From the NCBI RefSeq assembly GCF_000516985.1, contig NW_006917094.1, positions 434,001 through 498,000 of the forward strand: DNA of 64,000 bases. The letters run 5' to 3'. Under the pieces are notes generated by a model that was given only the letters and a program-made list of their open reading frames with translations, had not been told where the DNA came from and made no database searches. The stretch comes from Pestalotiopsis fici W106-1. Its lineage: Eukaryota; Ascomycota; Sordariomycetes; Amphisphaeriales; Sporocadaceae. Within the stretch, counting starts at the first letter, position 1; each line of letters opens with the position of its first letter. The position numbers and the translations under genes were made by a program. Positions 1-10,045 of this stretch are shown in pieces.

Positions 1-496
1 GCGAGGGCTTAAACTGGGTAGAGAACTGGGGCATACATATCATCGGGGGCTATCGTCATCTATCAATGTCCGAAGCCAAAAACCTCAGGGCATACAGGGA
101 TGGGCGCCCAAACGAACACCATGCTGCTTGGCTAGACGAATAGTGTTGACCATGATGGAAGGGTCGCCCGCGTGATAGTCACAAGCTACATTAGCCACAT
201 CCACGAGTCGCATCACTTCTTCATCCGGACCCTGCCAATTATCTTACAAGTCAGTCAATGAGATCCTATTGTAGTCTGTCTACTAAGGTCACCATTTCCA
301 CCATGCTGATTGCGGGACATATACGCCACTCAGCTTTGCTGGCCGCAAGCTTCACAAATGATGATGATTTAAGATATGGTGGAAAAGGACACGGGATGAA
401 TGGGTAACTATACAGATCCTCTGCACTCACCATCTTCCATCTTCCAAAGCCCTCCTCCATGTCACAGTTTACCTCCAATCGACGTGCGCCACCCAT
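1..496 (-). pseudogene. Decayed LamB/YcsF family (5-oxoprolinase subunit A-like), cut by the window edge
   Basis: Read on the minus strand, exon 1 (496-431) begins with ATG and encodes the LamB/YcsF N-terminal signature (VNCDMEEGFGRWKM; the family usually has NCDMGESFGRWKMG). A donor GTGAGT at 430 and an acceptor TTGGCAG ending at 232 frame a 199-nt intron with a CTGAC branch site. Exon 2 from 231 continues in phase with [20 protein letters not shown] and [11 protein letters not shown], matching the family's core, where GFHAGD is usual. At 87-85 the frame hits TGA. Deleting one C would continue into EVFGFGH, followed by two more stops and then a degraded version of the expected MYAQVLYQVGAL region, itself holding a stop. 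Family members act on 5-oxoproline together with PxpB/PxpC-type subunits. Several independent lesions make this a pseudogene rather than a sequencing error. Confidence 0.75.
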
Positions 497-1321
497 GGTT
501 GCATCTTCGTGCTCGGCCGGCGGAGAAGATCTTGGTGTGTGAAGACTGATTCCCTAAACGTATACTGCCATGAACACAAGTCATTCGACGATATGACCAC
601 GGGTTGTGAAGTTATGCTACCTAGGTAGGCAAAGAGCCATTTATAGTTTGACTGGTTCGCCAGAGTTGCCCCGAAGATAAATGCGTCTGACAACTGACTA
701 CCGCCGGGACAACCCGCCCCCCCCCCCCTCTCTTTCTCTCTTCCACAGCGCTTGACTTTGAATTGGTATGATGTTGAGCTTGGCACTTGAGTCTTAGAGA
801 AATAGCCTAGGTAGGAAAACTCTCATTACGCAACCATAGATCTCGTCTGCACTGTATGTACAAATGCAATCTCATAATAAATTAAATCAGATTCAGCTTA
901 CTGACGGTTCTCCGAGGGTTTACTAGATGCTTATATCGAGTATTATGGATACAAGCACGATAGTTCTGAGATCAGTTAGATACACTAAAACCGTTCCATT
1001 ATGCTAGCCTAGTTCCGCTTTCTCCTTGTCAAGATACGCAATGCCGCCCATGGCGCCAATCGATTGGCTGAGGTCAATATATCGGGTATAGTGCGAAAGC
1101 ACTGAACCTGTTTTTACTGAACTTGATTCTTTATTGAAACCGATCTCTAAAGACATCTGATAGTTGAAGGACTTTATTAAGGGGCTGCAAACCATATATT
1201 ACAAATGATCTGCTTGTCCTGGTTATCACTCTTCGCGTCAGAGCGAATTATAAGAACGAGCACACCATTGTTTTATCCCGCTACGATTCAAGAAACACTC
1301 TTCATCAGTTTGAGCTCAACA
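497..1321. other. Intergenic, upstream of amino-acid permease
   Basis: No gene recognised. Contains a C-rich run near 713-728 and short AT-rich stretches. It presumably includes the promoter and 5' leader of the downstream permease. The in-frame ATG at 1205 would add 39 residues to that permease without family-like features, so I treat 1205-1321 as leader. Confidence 0.5.
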
Positions 1322-2884
1322 ATGGCCGAAATCGCTTCATCCTTCGAAAATGTTAATATCCGATCGTTTCCGAAAAAGGAGCTTGACCCGGTTTCAAGAA
1401 TGGAGAGCTTGCAGCCTGGTTTCACCGAGCGTTCACTTGCCCCGAACGAAGAGACTCACCGTGGATTCAAGCCGCGACATGCGCAAATGATCGCGATAGG
1501 AGGTGCCATAGGCACGTCTCTATTTCTGGGAAGCGGTATGGTCCTGAGAGTAGGCGGTCCGGGGTTTCTCCTATTGTCCTACGCTTTGAACTGCCTCATC
1601 GTCTACGGAATAATGACCGCCATTGCTGAAGTCGCAACTTATTCACCTGTCCCTGGGGCAACAATGAGCTATTTTGCAGACAGATATGTCTCCCGCAGCT
1701 TTGGTGTGGCCCTCGGCTATCTCTACTGGTACTCTCTTGGAATACTCGTTCCCTACGAACTCACGGCCACGACACTTCTCATGAGTTACTGGAACCCGAC
1801 AGTGAGCCCCGCTTTGTGGATGTCGATTATATTGCTCGGTATCATTATCGTCAATTTCCTTCCTGTCAGCTACTATGGAGAAGTCGAGTTCTGGAGCGCC
1901 GGACTCAAAGTACTGTTGATCATCGGCTTGATTTGCTTTTCATTCATACTATGCGTTGGAGGCGGACCCTCACATGATCGATTGGGGTTTCGATATTGGG
2001 TCACTCCAGGGGCGACCAAGACCTATATCCTAGAAGGCGGTGTGGGTCGCTTGATTGCCTGCCTTCAGTGCTTCGTGCTGGCGTCATTCGCATTTGTCTT
2101 GGCTCCAGAACAACTCATTGTCACTGTAGGCGAGATGCAGTCGGCCGAGGTGAACCTCCCCAAGGCGTCACGCAGGTACTTTTGGCGCTTGCTGCTGCTC
2201 TTTATTCCAACCGTCGTTGGCATCGGCGTTGTCTGTCCATCAAATGCAGAGGATCTTGACTCCTCGGGAGCATCAAGCTCCCCGTTCGTCATCGCCATTC
2301 GTATCGCCGGCATCCCCGCTCTGGATAGTATTGTCAACGCCCTGGTCCTCTCTTCTGCAATCACAGCAGCCAACGCATTCTTGTACTCTTCGTCTCGGAA
2401 TTTATACTCCCTCGCTGTTGCCAGGAACGCCCCTTCCATCTTCAGGCGTTGCAACAAGCATGGGCTACCATACATATCTGTTGCTACGAGCGCCTTGTTT
2501 GGCGGACTTGCCTATATGAGCCTATCTTCAACGAGCTTGACAGTATTCAACTGGCTTATCAACCTCACAAACACCTCCGGGTATATTAGTTGGATTGGCT
2601 GCTCGATCATATATTTCAGATTCCGTAAGTCTTGTGATTATAAGGAAATCACCCCTCCATATCGATCGCGACTACAACCTTGGGCCGTGTATTTCAGTTT
2701 GTTTGCATCGTTGTTGCTACTTTTCCTCAACGGCTTTACCGTCTTTTTCCCATCTCAATGGTCTTATGAGAGCTTCTTGACCTCGTATATCGGTATTCCT
2801 GCTTTTCTGGCCATATACATTTGTCATCGATGCTCAACTTGGAACGATCCCTGGTTAAAGGCGATCAACGACATTGAGATGTAA
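1322..2884 (+). CDS. Amino-acid/GABA-type permease (APC superfamily)
   Basis: Single exon, 520 aa from the ATG at 1322 (an upstream in-frame ATG at 1205 would give 559 aa). After a soluble N-terminus of about 50 residues comes the fungal amino-acid permease motif IGGAIGTSLFLGSG (roughly residues 58-72), then about twelve hydrophobic segments. The run PVPGATMSYFADRYVSRSFG and a conserved Glu in the TM3 region (AIAEVATYSPVPG) are typical of the yeast-type amino-acid transporter family, proton-driven importers of the plasma membrane. The C-terminus is short and ends in TWNDPWLKAINDIEM. Substrate cannot be read from sequence. It is convergent with the oxidoreductase at 3281-4273. Confidence 0.88.
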   Translation: MAEIASSFENVNIRSFPKKELDPVSRMESLQPGFTERSLAPNEETHRGFKPRHAQMIAIGGAIGTSLFLGSGMVLRVGGPGFLLLSYALNCLIVYGIMTAIAEVATYSPVPGATMSYFADRYVSRSFGVALGYLYWYSLGILVPYELTATTLLMSYWNPTVSPALWMSIILLGIIIVNFLPVSYYGEVEFWSAGLKVLLIIGLICFSFILCVGGGPSHDRLGFRYWVTPGATKTYILEGGVGRLIACLQCFVLASFAFVLAPEQLIVTVGEMQSAEVNLPKASRRYFWRLLLLFIPTVVGIGVVCPSNAEDLDSSGASSSPFVIAIRIAGIPALDSIVNALVLSSAITAANAFLYSSSRNLYSLAVARNAPSIFRRCNKHGLPYISVATSALFGGLAYMSLSSTSLTVFNWLINLTNTSGYISWIGCSIIYFRFRKSCDYKEITPPYRSRLQPWAVYFSLFASLLLLFLNGFTVFFPSQWSYESFLTSYIGIPAFLAIYICHRCSTWNDPWLKAINDIEM

Positions 2885-3280
2885 AGTTGGCTTCAGGACA
2901 CACAATATGTTCCGACCCTAGAATAATACGAGTAGCTGTGCTAGTGTTTTCATTTGCTCTTATAAGTCTAGATGTATATTCATTTAAAGCTGCAAGCGAA
3001 TTCTTGTCCCATTCTCGAGCAAATAGTATTTTCACCACGAAGTGTTCCAGAAGTCAATTGTGCCTGTTCCCCCTTGCCTTCTGCAACGACTGGCTTACCG
3101 AAATACGCGAATACGGATTGGCTAGTCTGTAAGCCAAAAAAGACTGCATACGTACGGTATAACCATACTTGAATGCTTTGAGTAACCGCGAGAGTCATTT
3201 CTTCGCGCGCACTCTCTTTTGTAAACATCGCAAACTCAGTAGAAACACGATAATTGAATTTAAATAGACGCGCATCGAAA
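2885..3280. other. Intergenic between convergent genes
   Basis: About 396 bp separating two convergent stop codons. AT-rich, presumably both 3' UTRs. No gene seen. Confidence 0.5.
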
Positions 3281-4273
3281 CTATTTTTGGAACTCAATTC
3301 TTGTTTCTGGAATACACTCTAGAAAGTCGCTCTGAAAGACTCCAGCACTTGTTTGGAAACCAGGCTTCATCTCGTCTGCCAGGACTCTTCTCGCTGCCTC
3401 CACAGAGGCCAATGCAGTGAATGTGTACCCATTGACAGTATGAAGTACAGCTCTAATCACGGTCTCATCGTCGCCAGTGACCAGTATCGCTGCAGAGTAA
3501 GGGTTCGATTGTCTCTGCGCATGCGTAGGACCGTCGGGAAGCGACTCCAGATCTGGAATAGGAGATGGATCCCCTGACACGTTGATAAACGTGCGGATGT
3601 TCTTAACACTTGTTAATTTCCAGAGCGTGATGACATCAGCAAGGGTAAACTGATGACTGATGACTGCACCCCGTCCGTCGGCGAAATCAAAGATCGCTGT
3701 AGTCGCTTCATCGACCTGTTGCAGAATGCCGCTCGCTCGCTCCAGGCACTCTGTTGACATGTTTTCTTTCGCGCTAATGGCCGATCCCTTCGACATTGGC
3801 CCAGAGGCATGGAGCGCGATATCGATACTCTGGGGACCATGGACATGTCCTAGGGCATGGCGCGCGAGAAATCCGAGCATGGTAACACTGCCGCCACAAC
3901 CTGGCAACATCATGACGTTGCGTCTTACTGCTTCCTCGTCGAGCTCCTGAGCGAGTCTGTAGCTGTCGAGCTCTGCGGCAGTATCAAGGTAGTGCACGCC
4001 ATTCCGTAGGCATGCTTCGATGAGAGGCTTGGCCGTGTAAAGAAAAGGCCCAGCGCAATTCAGCAGTACAGTCATGTTCTTGAGACCTTGATCTACATCA
4101 TGAGGGGTGTCGAGGTCAAAGACTCGACATGCCAGGTTTGCAGTGTTGGCATACGCCTCGGCCTTTTCCTTATTTCGTCCGGCGATGAGAAATGGCAGTT
4201 GGATGCTCTTTGCGTATTCGACTATAAGTCGGCCCGTGTACCCAGTGGCACCGTAAATCAATAGTGATGCCAT
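3281..4273 (-). CDS. Saccharopine dehydrogenase-like oxidoreductase
   Basis: Single exon, 330 aa. The N-terminus is a Rossmann fold (YGATGYTGRLIVEYA, residues 7-21) followed by AGRNKEKAEAYA. This is the usual start of the saccharopine dehydrogenase NADP-binding family, which includes fungal and bacterial trans-acting enoyl reductase-like proteins. LLNCAGPFLYTAKPLIEACL and GVHYLDTAAE are also standard family motifs, as is the glycine-rich PGCGGSVTMLGFLARHAL. At 330 aa it is shorter than true saccharopine reductases, so a lysine role is unlikely. It is probably a soluble NAD(P)H-dependent enzyme of unknown substrate. The ATG at 4273 lies just before the Rossmann strand, as in relatives. Confidence 0.82.
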   Translation of the reverse strand: MASLLIYGATGYTGRLIVEYAKSIQLPFLIAGRNKEKAEAYANTANLACRVFDLDTPHDVDQGLKNMTVLLNCAGPFLYTAKPLIEACLRNGVHYLDTAAELDSYRLAQELDEEAVRRNVMMLPGCGGSVTMLGFLARHALGHVHGPQSIDIALHASGPMSKGSAISAKENMSTECLERASGILQQVDEATTAIFDFADGRGAVISHQFTLADVITLWKLTSVKNIRTFINVSGDPSPIPDLESLPDGPTHAQRQSNPYSAAILVTGDDETVIRAVLHTVNGYTFTALASVEAARRVLADEMKPGFQTSAGVFQSDFLECIPETRIEFQK

Positions 4274-5353
4274 GGAAAAGCCAAACCTGTTTCTTACTTT
4301 GACAAAGCTTGAACGTGTGATGATTACTACCTAGCTGTCCACCATCAGCCCAGGGATGGACTGATTTGGCTTCGCACAAAAGACAGCATTTGGAAAGCAC
4401 TGCATGCTTATAAATCATAGATGATGAATAAGCTACACGGCCTCATTCCGCTCTTGGTGCGATGAGTATAAGTCCAAAGTCCGAGGTGAGACTTTCCAGG
4501 CAGCAGCCAGTTCCGGTACTAATCCGCCTACCTGTCGCTTATTGGATTAAAATCTTATCATCTTCTTGTCTTAGCTAATCTCCGATGTCTTTATATCAAG
4601 AAATCTAATTATCAATCGACCAAGCCAATATTCAAGCATGCCTGTTTTGTGTCCCGCCATCAATCTGGCCCAAGATTCTTCCAAGAAGGTTGCATCAACT
4701 CATGAATGTCTCGCGCACTACAAAACAAAATTGGTCTTGATTTGCTAATGTCATTTGGAGTACTTGAACTTGTGGCTGGAGACCCAAAGGATATTAAAAA
4801 TTATATCCCAAGATTCATGACAGATTCTTGGTTGTGCCGCCAGCCATGGTTTTTAAATCCGTAATGATGCGCCAGGCGGCCGCCCGGTTGATGCTATGAT
4901 TATTATCGCACCCATAGGAGCACTTTGGTGCTCACACGTGTCTCGTACGCGACACCACATTGCCAGCATTGCGATCAAGGGGCCAACCTTGAACTCTCGT
5001 GAACAATGTACTTGGCACGGCACCGCGGGCGTTGTGATTCGCCCATGCCCTGTCTCAACCGCAGCCACGGCTGGGCCTTCATGCATGCCAATGAAGCGAG
5101 CTGAGAAGGAAGAGCTGAATTCGTTACCGAGAGACCCCAAATGCTCCCCAACCTCTGATAAGCAACTTTGCCCGGCTTCTATGTGACTGGGTACGGAGCC
5201 CGATTTATCATATCCGGGCCCTCCTCCACCTTGACAGGACAATTCGTTCGACCAGGCGAGTTTGTCGTGGGCGACAACTAATCCCCCTTTACAACAACAC
5301 AGAAATGGCGTTATAACTGTGCGAAAAACATCTATGAAAATCCTTTCGCGGCC
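4274..5353. other. Intergenic, divergent promoter region
   Basis: About 1.08 kb between the divergent starts of the saccharopine-dehydrogenase-like gene and the pepsin-fold gene. Overlapping ORFs on both strands near 4853-5242 have no recognisable domain and look like GC-rich shadows. No gene supported. Confidence 0.5.
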
Positions 5354-6964
5354 ATGTCGAATGCGACTTGCGTCTTCATATTAGTCTGTCTCATTGTGGT
5401 TGTACAAGGACAGAACTGTAGCATTCCACCGTTGTCTCTTGCGATTCAGAACACGACATTCAGCGATGGCATCGCGGTCAACCGGGGCGTCCAGACTTTG
5501 CTCGGGGGCCAGTTACTCGGATTACGTCTTTCGCTCAGCCAAAACAACACGCGTGTACGAAACGCACGAGACTGCTCTGTGATCCCAGCAAACTTCTCTG
5601 CATGCCAGGGAGCTTCGGGAGGCGTCTTCAACGTCGCTAACAACTCATTCACGCAAGTTCCTCTCAGCAAATGGAATGTCTCTGTGGTAGATCGCCATCC
5701 GCAGGACGCGACAATCATATACGGGTACAGCTCATCTGAGTTTCCAGATAGCGCGGCAACCATTGATGAGCTACCGTTTGAGGTCTGGGCCGACGCAAAT
5801 GCTGCGAATAAGTCCGAGTTGGCCCTGGGTCCAAGCTCGTCCTTCTTTCAGCGTCTTGTCGAGGCATCGTGGGCGCCTACTCGTAACTTTGGGATCTACC
5901 ATGGATCGAGGTCGCAAAATCAGGCGAGAGACGGTGAGCTTGTCATTGGCGGCATAGACGTGGCCAGATTTGACGCGTCAACACCACCCCAAGAATTCCC
6001 GATAGCCGCATACGGGGCGTCAACAGACTGTCCTCTACAGGTCATGCTTTCGGACGTCGTTCTGACCAATGTCAATGGTAACTTCTCCCTGTTCAAAGAC
6101 CCGGCTGCCAGAGTACCGGCCTGCATCGATACTATCCAGAACGCCTTTACCTTTACGAAGGCCATGTACGCGGAATGGGCTCAGCTGACTCAACACATTG
6201 ATTATGACGGATCCAACTACACGGCGCAAACATACCCAGCCGACAGGGAACCTCTTATCGGGCACTTGACCGTCACCTTGTCCAACGGTTATACCTCGGT
6301 GATTCCGCACTACGAACTCGTCTCGCAACAACGCGGATCTGATGCCCAGGGCAAGTATTCAGTCACGAACGCGTCCCGCATCATGGCAGCAGTCCAGACG
6401 GGCCAGGGCGATCTGGGAGTGGATGTTCCTCTGCTGGGCGGAACTTTCTTATCCCAAAACTACCTGCGCGTCGACTATGACCAGAACAAATTCTGGCTAT
6501 CAAAAGCCATCATTGATGACTCGGTCTCTCCATCCATCGAGACCACCTGCGAGCAGACATCCGTAGTAGCAGGTAATTCCGGACAGGGCGCCTCGGTGAG
6601 TAGTGCCAGCAATGATATCGGCCTCAAAGTCGGCTTACCCGTGGCCTTTGTCGTCGTTGCAACGGGCTTGTTTGGGTTCTGGTTATTCAAAAGGCGCTCC
6701 AACTCAATAATTACAGGGCAAACCGATACACCAAAGCCGTTTCGGAAAGGCTTCATCTTTGCCGCAAAGTCAAAATCTGGGTCTCGCCGCGATACGGTCG
6801 ACGACCAGCCAATCTCGCCCGACTTTCGACCCCGGGAAGTCTCCGAGGTAGAGACTATAGAAAAGCCGATGCAGCTCACCACCAATACTGCGGAAGTGGA
6901 TAGATTTGAGAGATGGACAGCAGAACCCGCGGAGCTTGCCTCGCCTACCGGACTTGGCAAGTAG
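5354..6964 (+). CDS. Membrane-anchored pepsin-fold (A1) protein, probably degenerate at the first catalytic site
   Basis: Single exon, 536 aa. A signal peptide (residues 1-19, CVFILVCLIVVVQG) leads into a secreted domain with many N-x-S/T sites. A1-family features are visible: the GGVFNVANNSFTQVP strand, the LVIGGIDVARFD strand typical of fungal aspartic proteases, and LLGGTFLSQNYLRVDYDQNKFW near the C-lobe end. No Asp-Thr/Ser-Gly motif is present where the first active site should lie; QNNTRVR sits there. In the second lobe D259 remains but in the context CIDTIQNAF instead of D-S/T-G. One transmembrane segment (about 424-444) is followed by a basic KRR stop-transfer and a roughly 90-residue cytoplasmic tail. 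Members like this could be inactive surface receptors or lectin-like proteins; that role is inference. Confidence 0.72.
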   Translation: MSNATCVFILVCLIVVVQGQNCSIPPLSLAIQNTTFSDGIAVNRGVQTLLGGQLLGLRLSLSQNNTRVRNARDCSVIPANFSACQGASGGVFNVANNSFTQVPLSKWNVSVVDRHPQDATIIYGYSSSEFPDSAATIDELPFEVWADANAANKSELALGPSSSFFQRLVEASWAPTRNFGIYHGSRSQNQARDGELVIGGIDVARFDASTPPQEFPIAAYGASTDCPLQVMLSDVVLTNVNGNFSLFKDPAARVPACIDTIQNAFTFTKAMYAEWAQLTQHIDYDGSNYTAQTYPADREPLIGHLTVTLSNGYTSVIPHYELVSQQRGSDAQGKYSVTNASRIMAAVQTGQGDLGVDVPLLGGTFLSQNYLRVDYDQNKFWLSKAIIDDSVSPSIETTCEQTSVVAGNSGQGASVSSASNDIGLKVGLPVAFVVVATGLFGFWLFKRRSNSIITGQTDTPKPFRKGFIFAAKSKSGSRRDTVDDQPISPDFRPREVSEVETIEKPMQLTTNTAEVDRFERWTAEPAELASPTGLGK

Positions 6965-9869
6965 ACACTCTCGTCCATGCAGAAATACACGTGTCCGGGG
7001 CGGAGATCTCAATGAACATTGATGCAGACAATGATTCTGGTGATTCTACGCTCCGGCTCGCGAGTGATATATTGCGTGAGAGTGGAAAATACGATCCAAG
7101 TCTCATGACCTTCCTTGCGAAACCATTCCTTCATCTGGTTCATCTGGGTCATCTGTCCAGCAGCGGTGCTCTTCATCAATGACGATGAATGATGAATCTT
7201 GGAGACCCGCTTCGACTCTCTCGCAGCCGCATGCGACAGTCTGGGAAATCCTGAGGGGTTCAAATCTGCACCATTTGTAATTATTCTCCAAGTCGAGCGT
7301 CAAGAACGGTATATCTGATTCAGCAGCGCATGCGCGTCACTGGGATTCTTCAGCGTCGGTATCACTGCCATTTCCAGGATCTTCTCGCAACACTTCGACC
7401 TATACGCTCGTGGCGTGTGAATGTCGCACCGCAAATTCTGGGTGTAAAGAGTATAGGAATGATAGAGATGCTCCGCGGCATGTCTAAGATGTAGGTAGAT
7501 TTCCGAGATGTCTTCGGTCCGCTTCGCATAACGCAATTTATACCGCGTGGTAAAGCTACCCTTACATGGTTTGGAGTTCGAACGCAACTGGGCATTAGTA
7601 CATGGCCTGAAGGCTGAACAACGTTTCCTAGGCCTTGGAGCTTGGGCCGCGCTGTTGACGAGTAGGCTGCGTCATCTAGAATTTTCATGCACTGCCGATT
7701 CAGAAAAGCTTAGGGATTTGGGGGACATTGATGTCATCATTGCGCCCATATTATGAGATAGACCAAGTTTATACTCGATCTGAAGAGAAAAGGATGTTTC
7801 GTTCTGAAGAACTGAAGAAGAAAAGAATATTGGCATGATTGAATCTTGTAGTTCCACCACAAGAACTGTTACGCCCACGGATCACGACAGGGAATGTAGA
7901 GAAAAGGTGACATCAAGACCTCTTCTATTGCCTGTGCCATTGCGAGCGAAATCAAACGCTACGCGGGAGAATTCCCAAGCACGAGATGGCTATCGTTGGC
8001 TCCTACCCAGAATGAGGCGAGTGCATACTCCAGGAACCTCATCAATAAGGAGAGCATATGCGCTTCTGGAATTATACCCCTTTGAGATGAATCAAGCCGC
8101 CTACTAATCATCAAGTTGACTGCTTGTGAAAATGAAGGCAGCAATCCAGACAAGTAGAATCGATTCATGACAGCTTGCAAATTTCCCATTTACTCCATGC
8201 CGGGGCCGGAAAGCTGAACCCGATCATCACCAGTCATCGTCCAACTTGTTCCACGGTTTGAGTACAATTGCCTCAACTCGTTTGCATTCATGGTTTCCCC
8301 CATATGGGGCCATGCCCTTTGGCCGTAGAATCTCATCATTACGGTTTGAGCGCCCCATATGGATAGAAGCTGTGGGTCTCGGTACTGGACAGCACCGGAC
8401 ACTTGGTTGCGTTGCAATTCGTCCATTGCAGGATATCGGAGGCAACCCAATGATGCATGTCTCTGGGCTTTGGACTTAAAGAACTGCATGACAACGTTCT
8501 CGAATGGGATTCTGTCATGGCCTCACTCGTCTCTGTCGCTTCCCACTTGACGCAGGACGGCCTTCAGAATTGAGTCTTGCGGAATCGCGATCACCACGTC
8601 TCTTCTGCGGGACTGTCGAACCCATCGTGGGGGTCATTGTCGAGCCAGTACTTGACTCTAGAAAGTATGGCCGGTGGATAGCTTCCGTATCCGAGTGATT
8701 TCTCAATAAAAGAGCTCTACCAGAACACCTGGCTCGTGGGCGTGTTTCTGGTGCGTCTTGTGAAGAAAAGGACATACATGGTGCTGGTCGTATTCATGCG
8801 CTCTTGGTACACCTTGATGTTTTCATGATTGATATGGGAAAGAGGGTCATTGGTCCCTAGACTAGGTAATTTCTACGAGAAGATCAAGGTCATCTGCCTG
8901 ACATTGGGTACGCTGACACGTCATGTGCAGTTCGAATGTGACCGACTAATTGATCGGTTGGCCGTTCTAAAGAACAGGTTAGTATTCCATCTCTCCTTGT
9001 TTTCTTGGCATATGATGAAAGCGCAAATGTATTGGAAAGGTATCCTGTATGCTACCGTCGCGTTGCTCGAATGTATGGTCGTAACTTGTACGTAGTCCTG
9101 GCCTTTGGTATCTTGTGGCAGAATGACTGAAAAGGCACTGGAGAGAGAGAGTGTTTAGGCAATCTCATTCTAGACTTCAACCAGCAGACTCTCTGAAGAC
9201 TATAAGAGGGAAAAGAAAAAGAAAAGAGATAGGATCCAAGCAAGGATGTGCATGGTTGGGAGTCATCTAAGCCTCGGAACAGTGCGCTGCTGCTGGTCGG
9301 CTTAAGTCTGTCCTCCTTGTCCTCGTTATTGGATTCATTCTCCTTGAAGAAGCATCTCTCAGAGCCTTGCGGTATCGCCGGCAACCAACGGCAACGGCTT
9401 GTTTGAGCTCATACTCGACCGAATTCGGCTGCTGGTGCTTTGAAAGTCAAATACCCGGCTTCATACGTTTCGTATAAAGTTGATTATGTATGGTTTGCCC
9501 ATTCTGAAGTCCCCATTGCTCGAATTCATCTAGAACAGCAGCCTTGTTTCCTAGGCCCATGAAATTAATTGTTTGACGTGCAGTTGTCATTTTGGAAAAG
9601 TCATGAATAGTGTGGCAATCAAAGTAACAAACAGGGGAATTGGATCAACGGTGAAAAGTCTGGAGCTGTGAACTCTTTTCTGGTGTTACTTGGAAGAAGA
9701 CTAGAAGCACCAGCTGAGCACGAGACCATTAATCCATATCCATTGCGTCCTCGTCGTTGACGCTCGTCCAAGAGAAAAGTTGCACCAGGTGGCTGTTGGC
9801 GGGTGTTGTGTAGGTATATTCTGAACATTGATATGTAAATCTGGCACGCAGATTGGGCCGTTGAATATA
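6965..9869. other. Long gene-poor region with unassigned coding-like fragments
   Basis: No intact gene recognised over about 2.9 kb. Two minus-strand open stretches look more protein-like than background but have no start or domain I can name: 7587-7300 (begins TTG, contains YLHLRHAAEHLYHSYTLYTQ) and 8489-8190 (contains LLSIWGAQTVMMRFYGQRAW). Frames around 8500-8775 are broken by stops. These could be remnants of a decayed multi-exon gene. Confidence 0.35.
7300..7587 (-). other. Possible exon or coding relic, unassigned
   Basis: A minus-strand open frame of about 95 codons without an ATG start. Its composition (RYAKRTEDISEIYLHLRH, then CCEKILEMAVIPTLKNPSDA) resembles an alpha-helical protein segment rather than random sequence. 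A possible acceptor (GGGTAG) lies just inside the 5' end, so it could be a last exon, but no partner exon upstream was identified. It may belong to a decayed gene. Function unknown. Confidence 0.2.
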
Positions 9870-10045
9870 GACATGGGCCTCTCGTGACCGAGATTGTATC
9901 ACACCATAAGCCATGGTGTGGAACTTGCTTGTACGTAATCGCACACAGCTAGCCAGCTGCTCTGGGCACCTTGAGTCTCAGGATGCATCGGTCCACAGGT
10001 CCAACTCCTTCTCCGATCGAGGCGAGTTGTATACATCATGTGTGT
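9870..10045 (-). mobile_element. Relic of a retrotransposon-type RNase H domain
   Basis: This stretch aligns by eye with the RNase H gene at 32241-33376. Shared blocks include ATCACACCATAAG (9899 onward and about 32752 onward), CCAGCTGC, and GATGCATCGGTCCACAG versus GACGCATCGGTCCACAG. The last codes on the minus strand for the WTDASW catalytic strand in the intact copy (degraded here to WTCGPMH). The order and spacing of blocks are the same, with substitutions and small indels that break the frame. It is a dead fragment of the same RNase H family, which is typical of fungal non-LTR (Tad/I-like) elements. Confidence 0.65.

Noticed and set aside
4853..5242. Overlapping frames on both strands upstream of the pepsin-fold gene
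   Set aside because: Neither strand shows a domain; consistent with promoter sequence.
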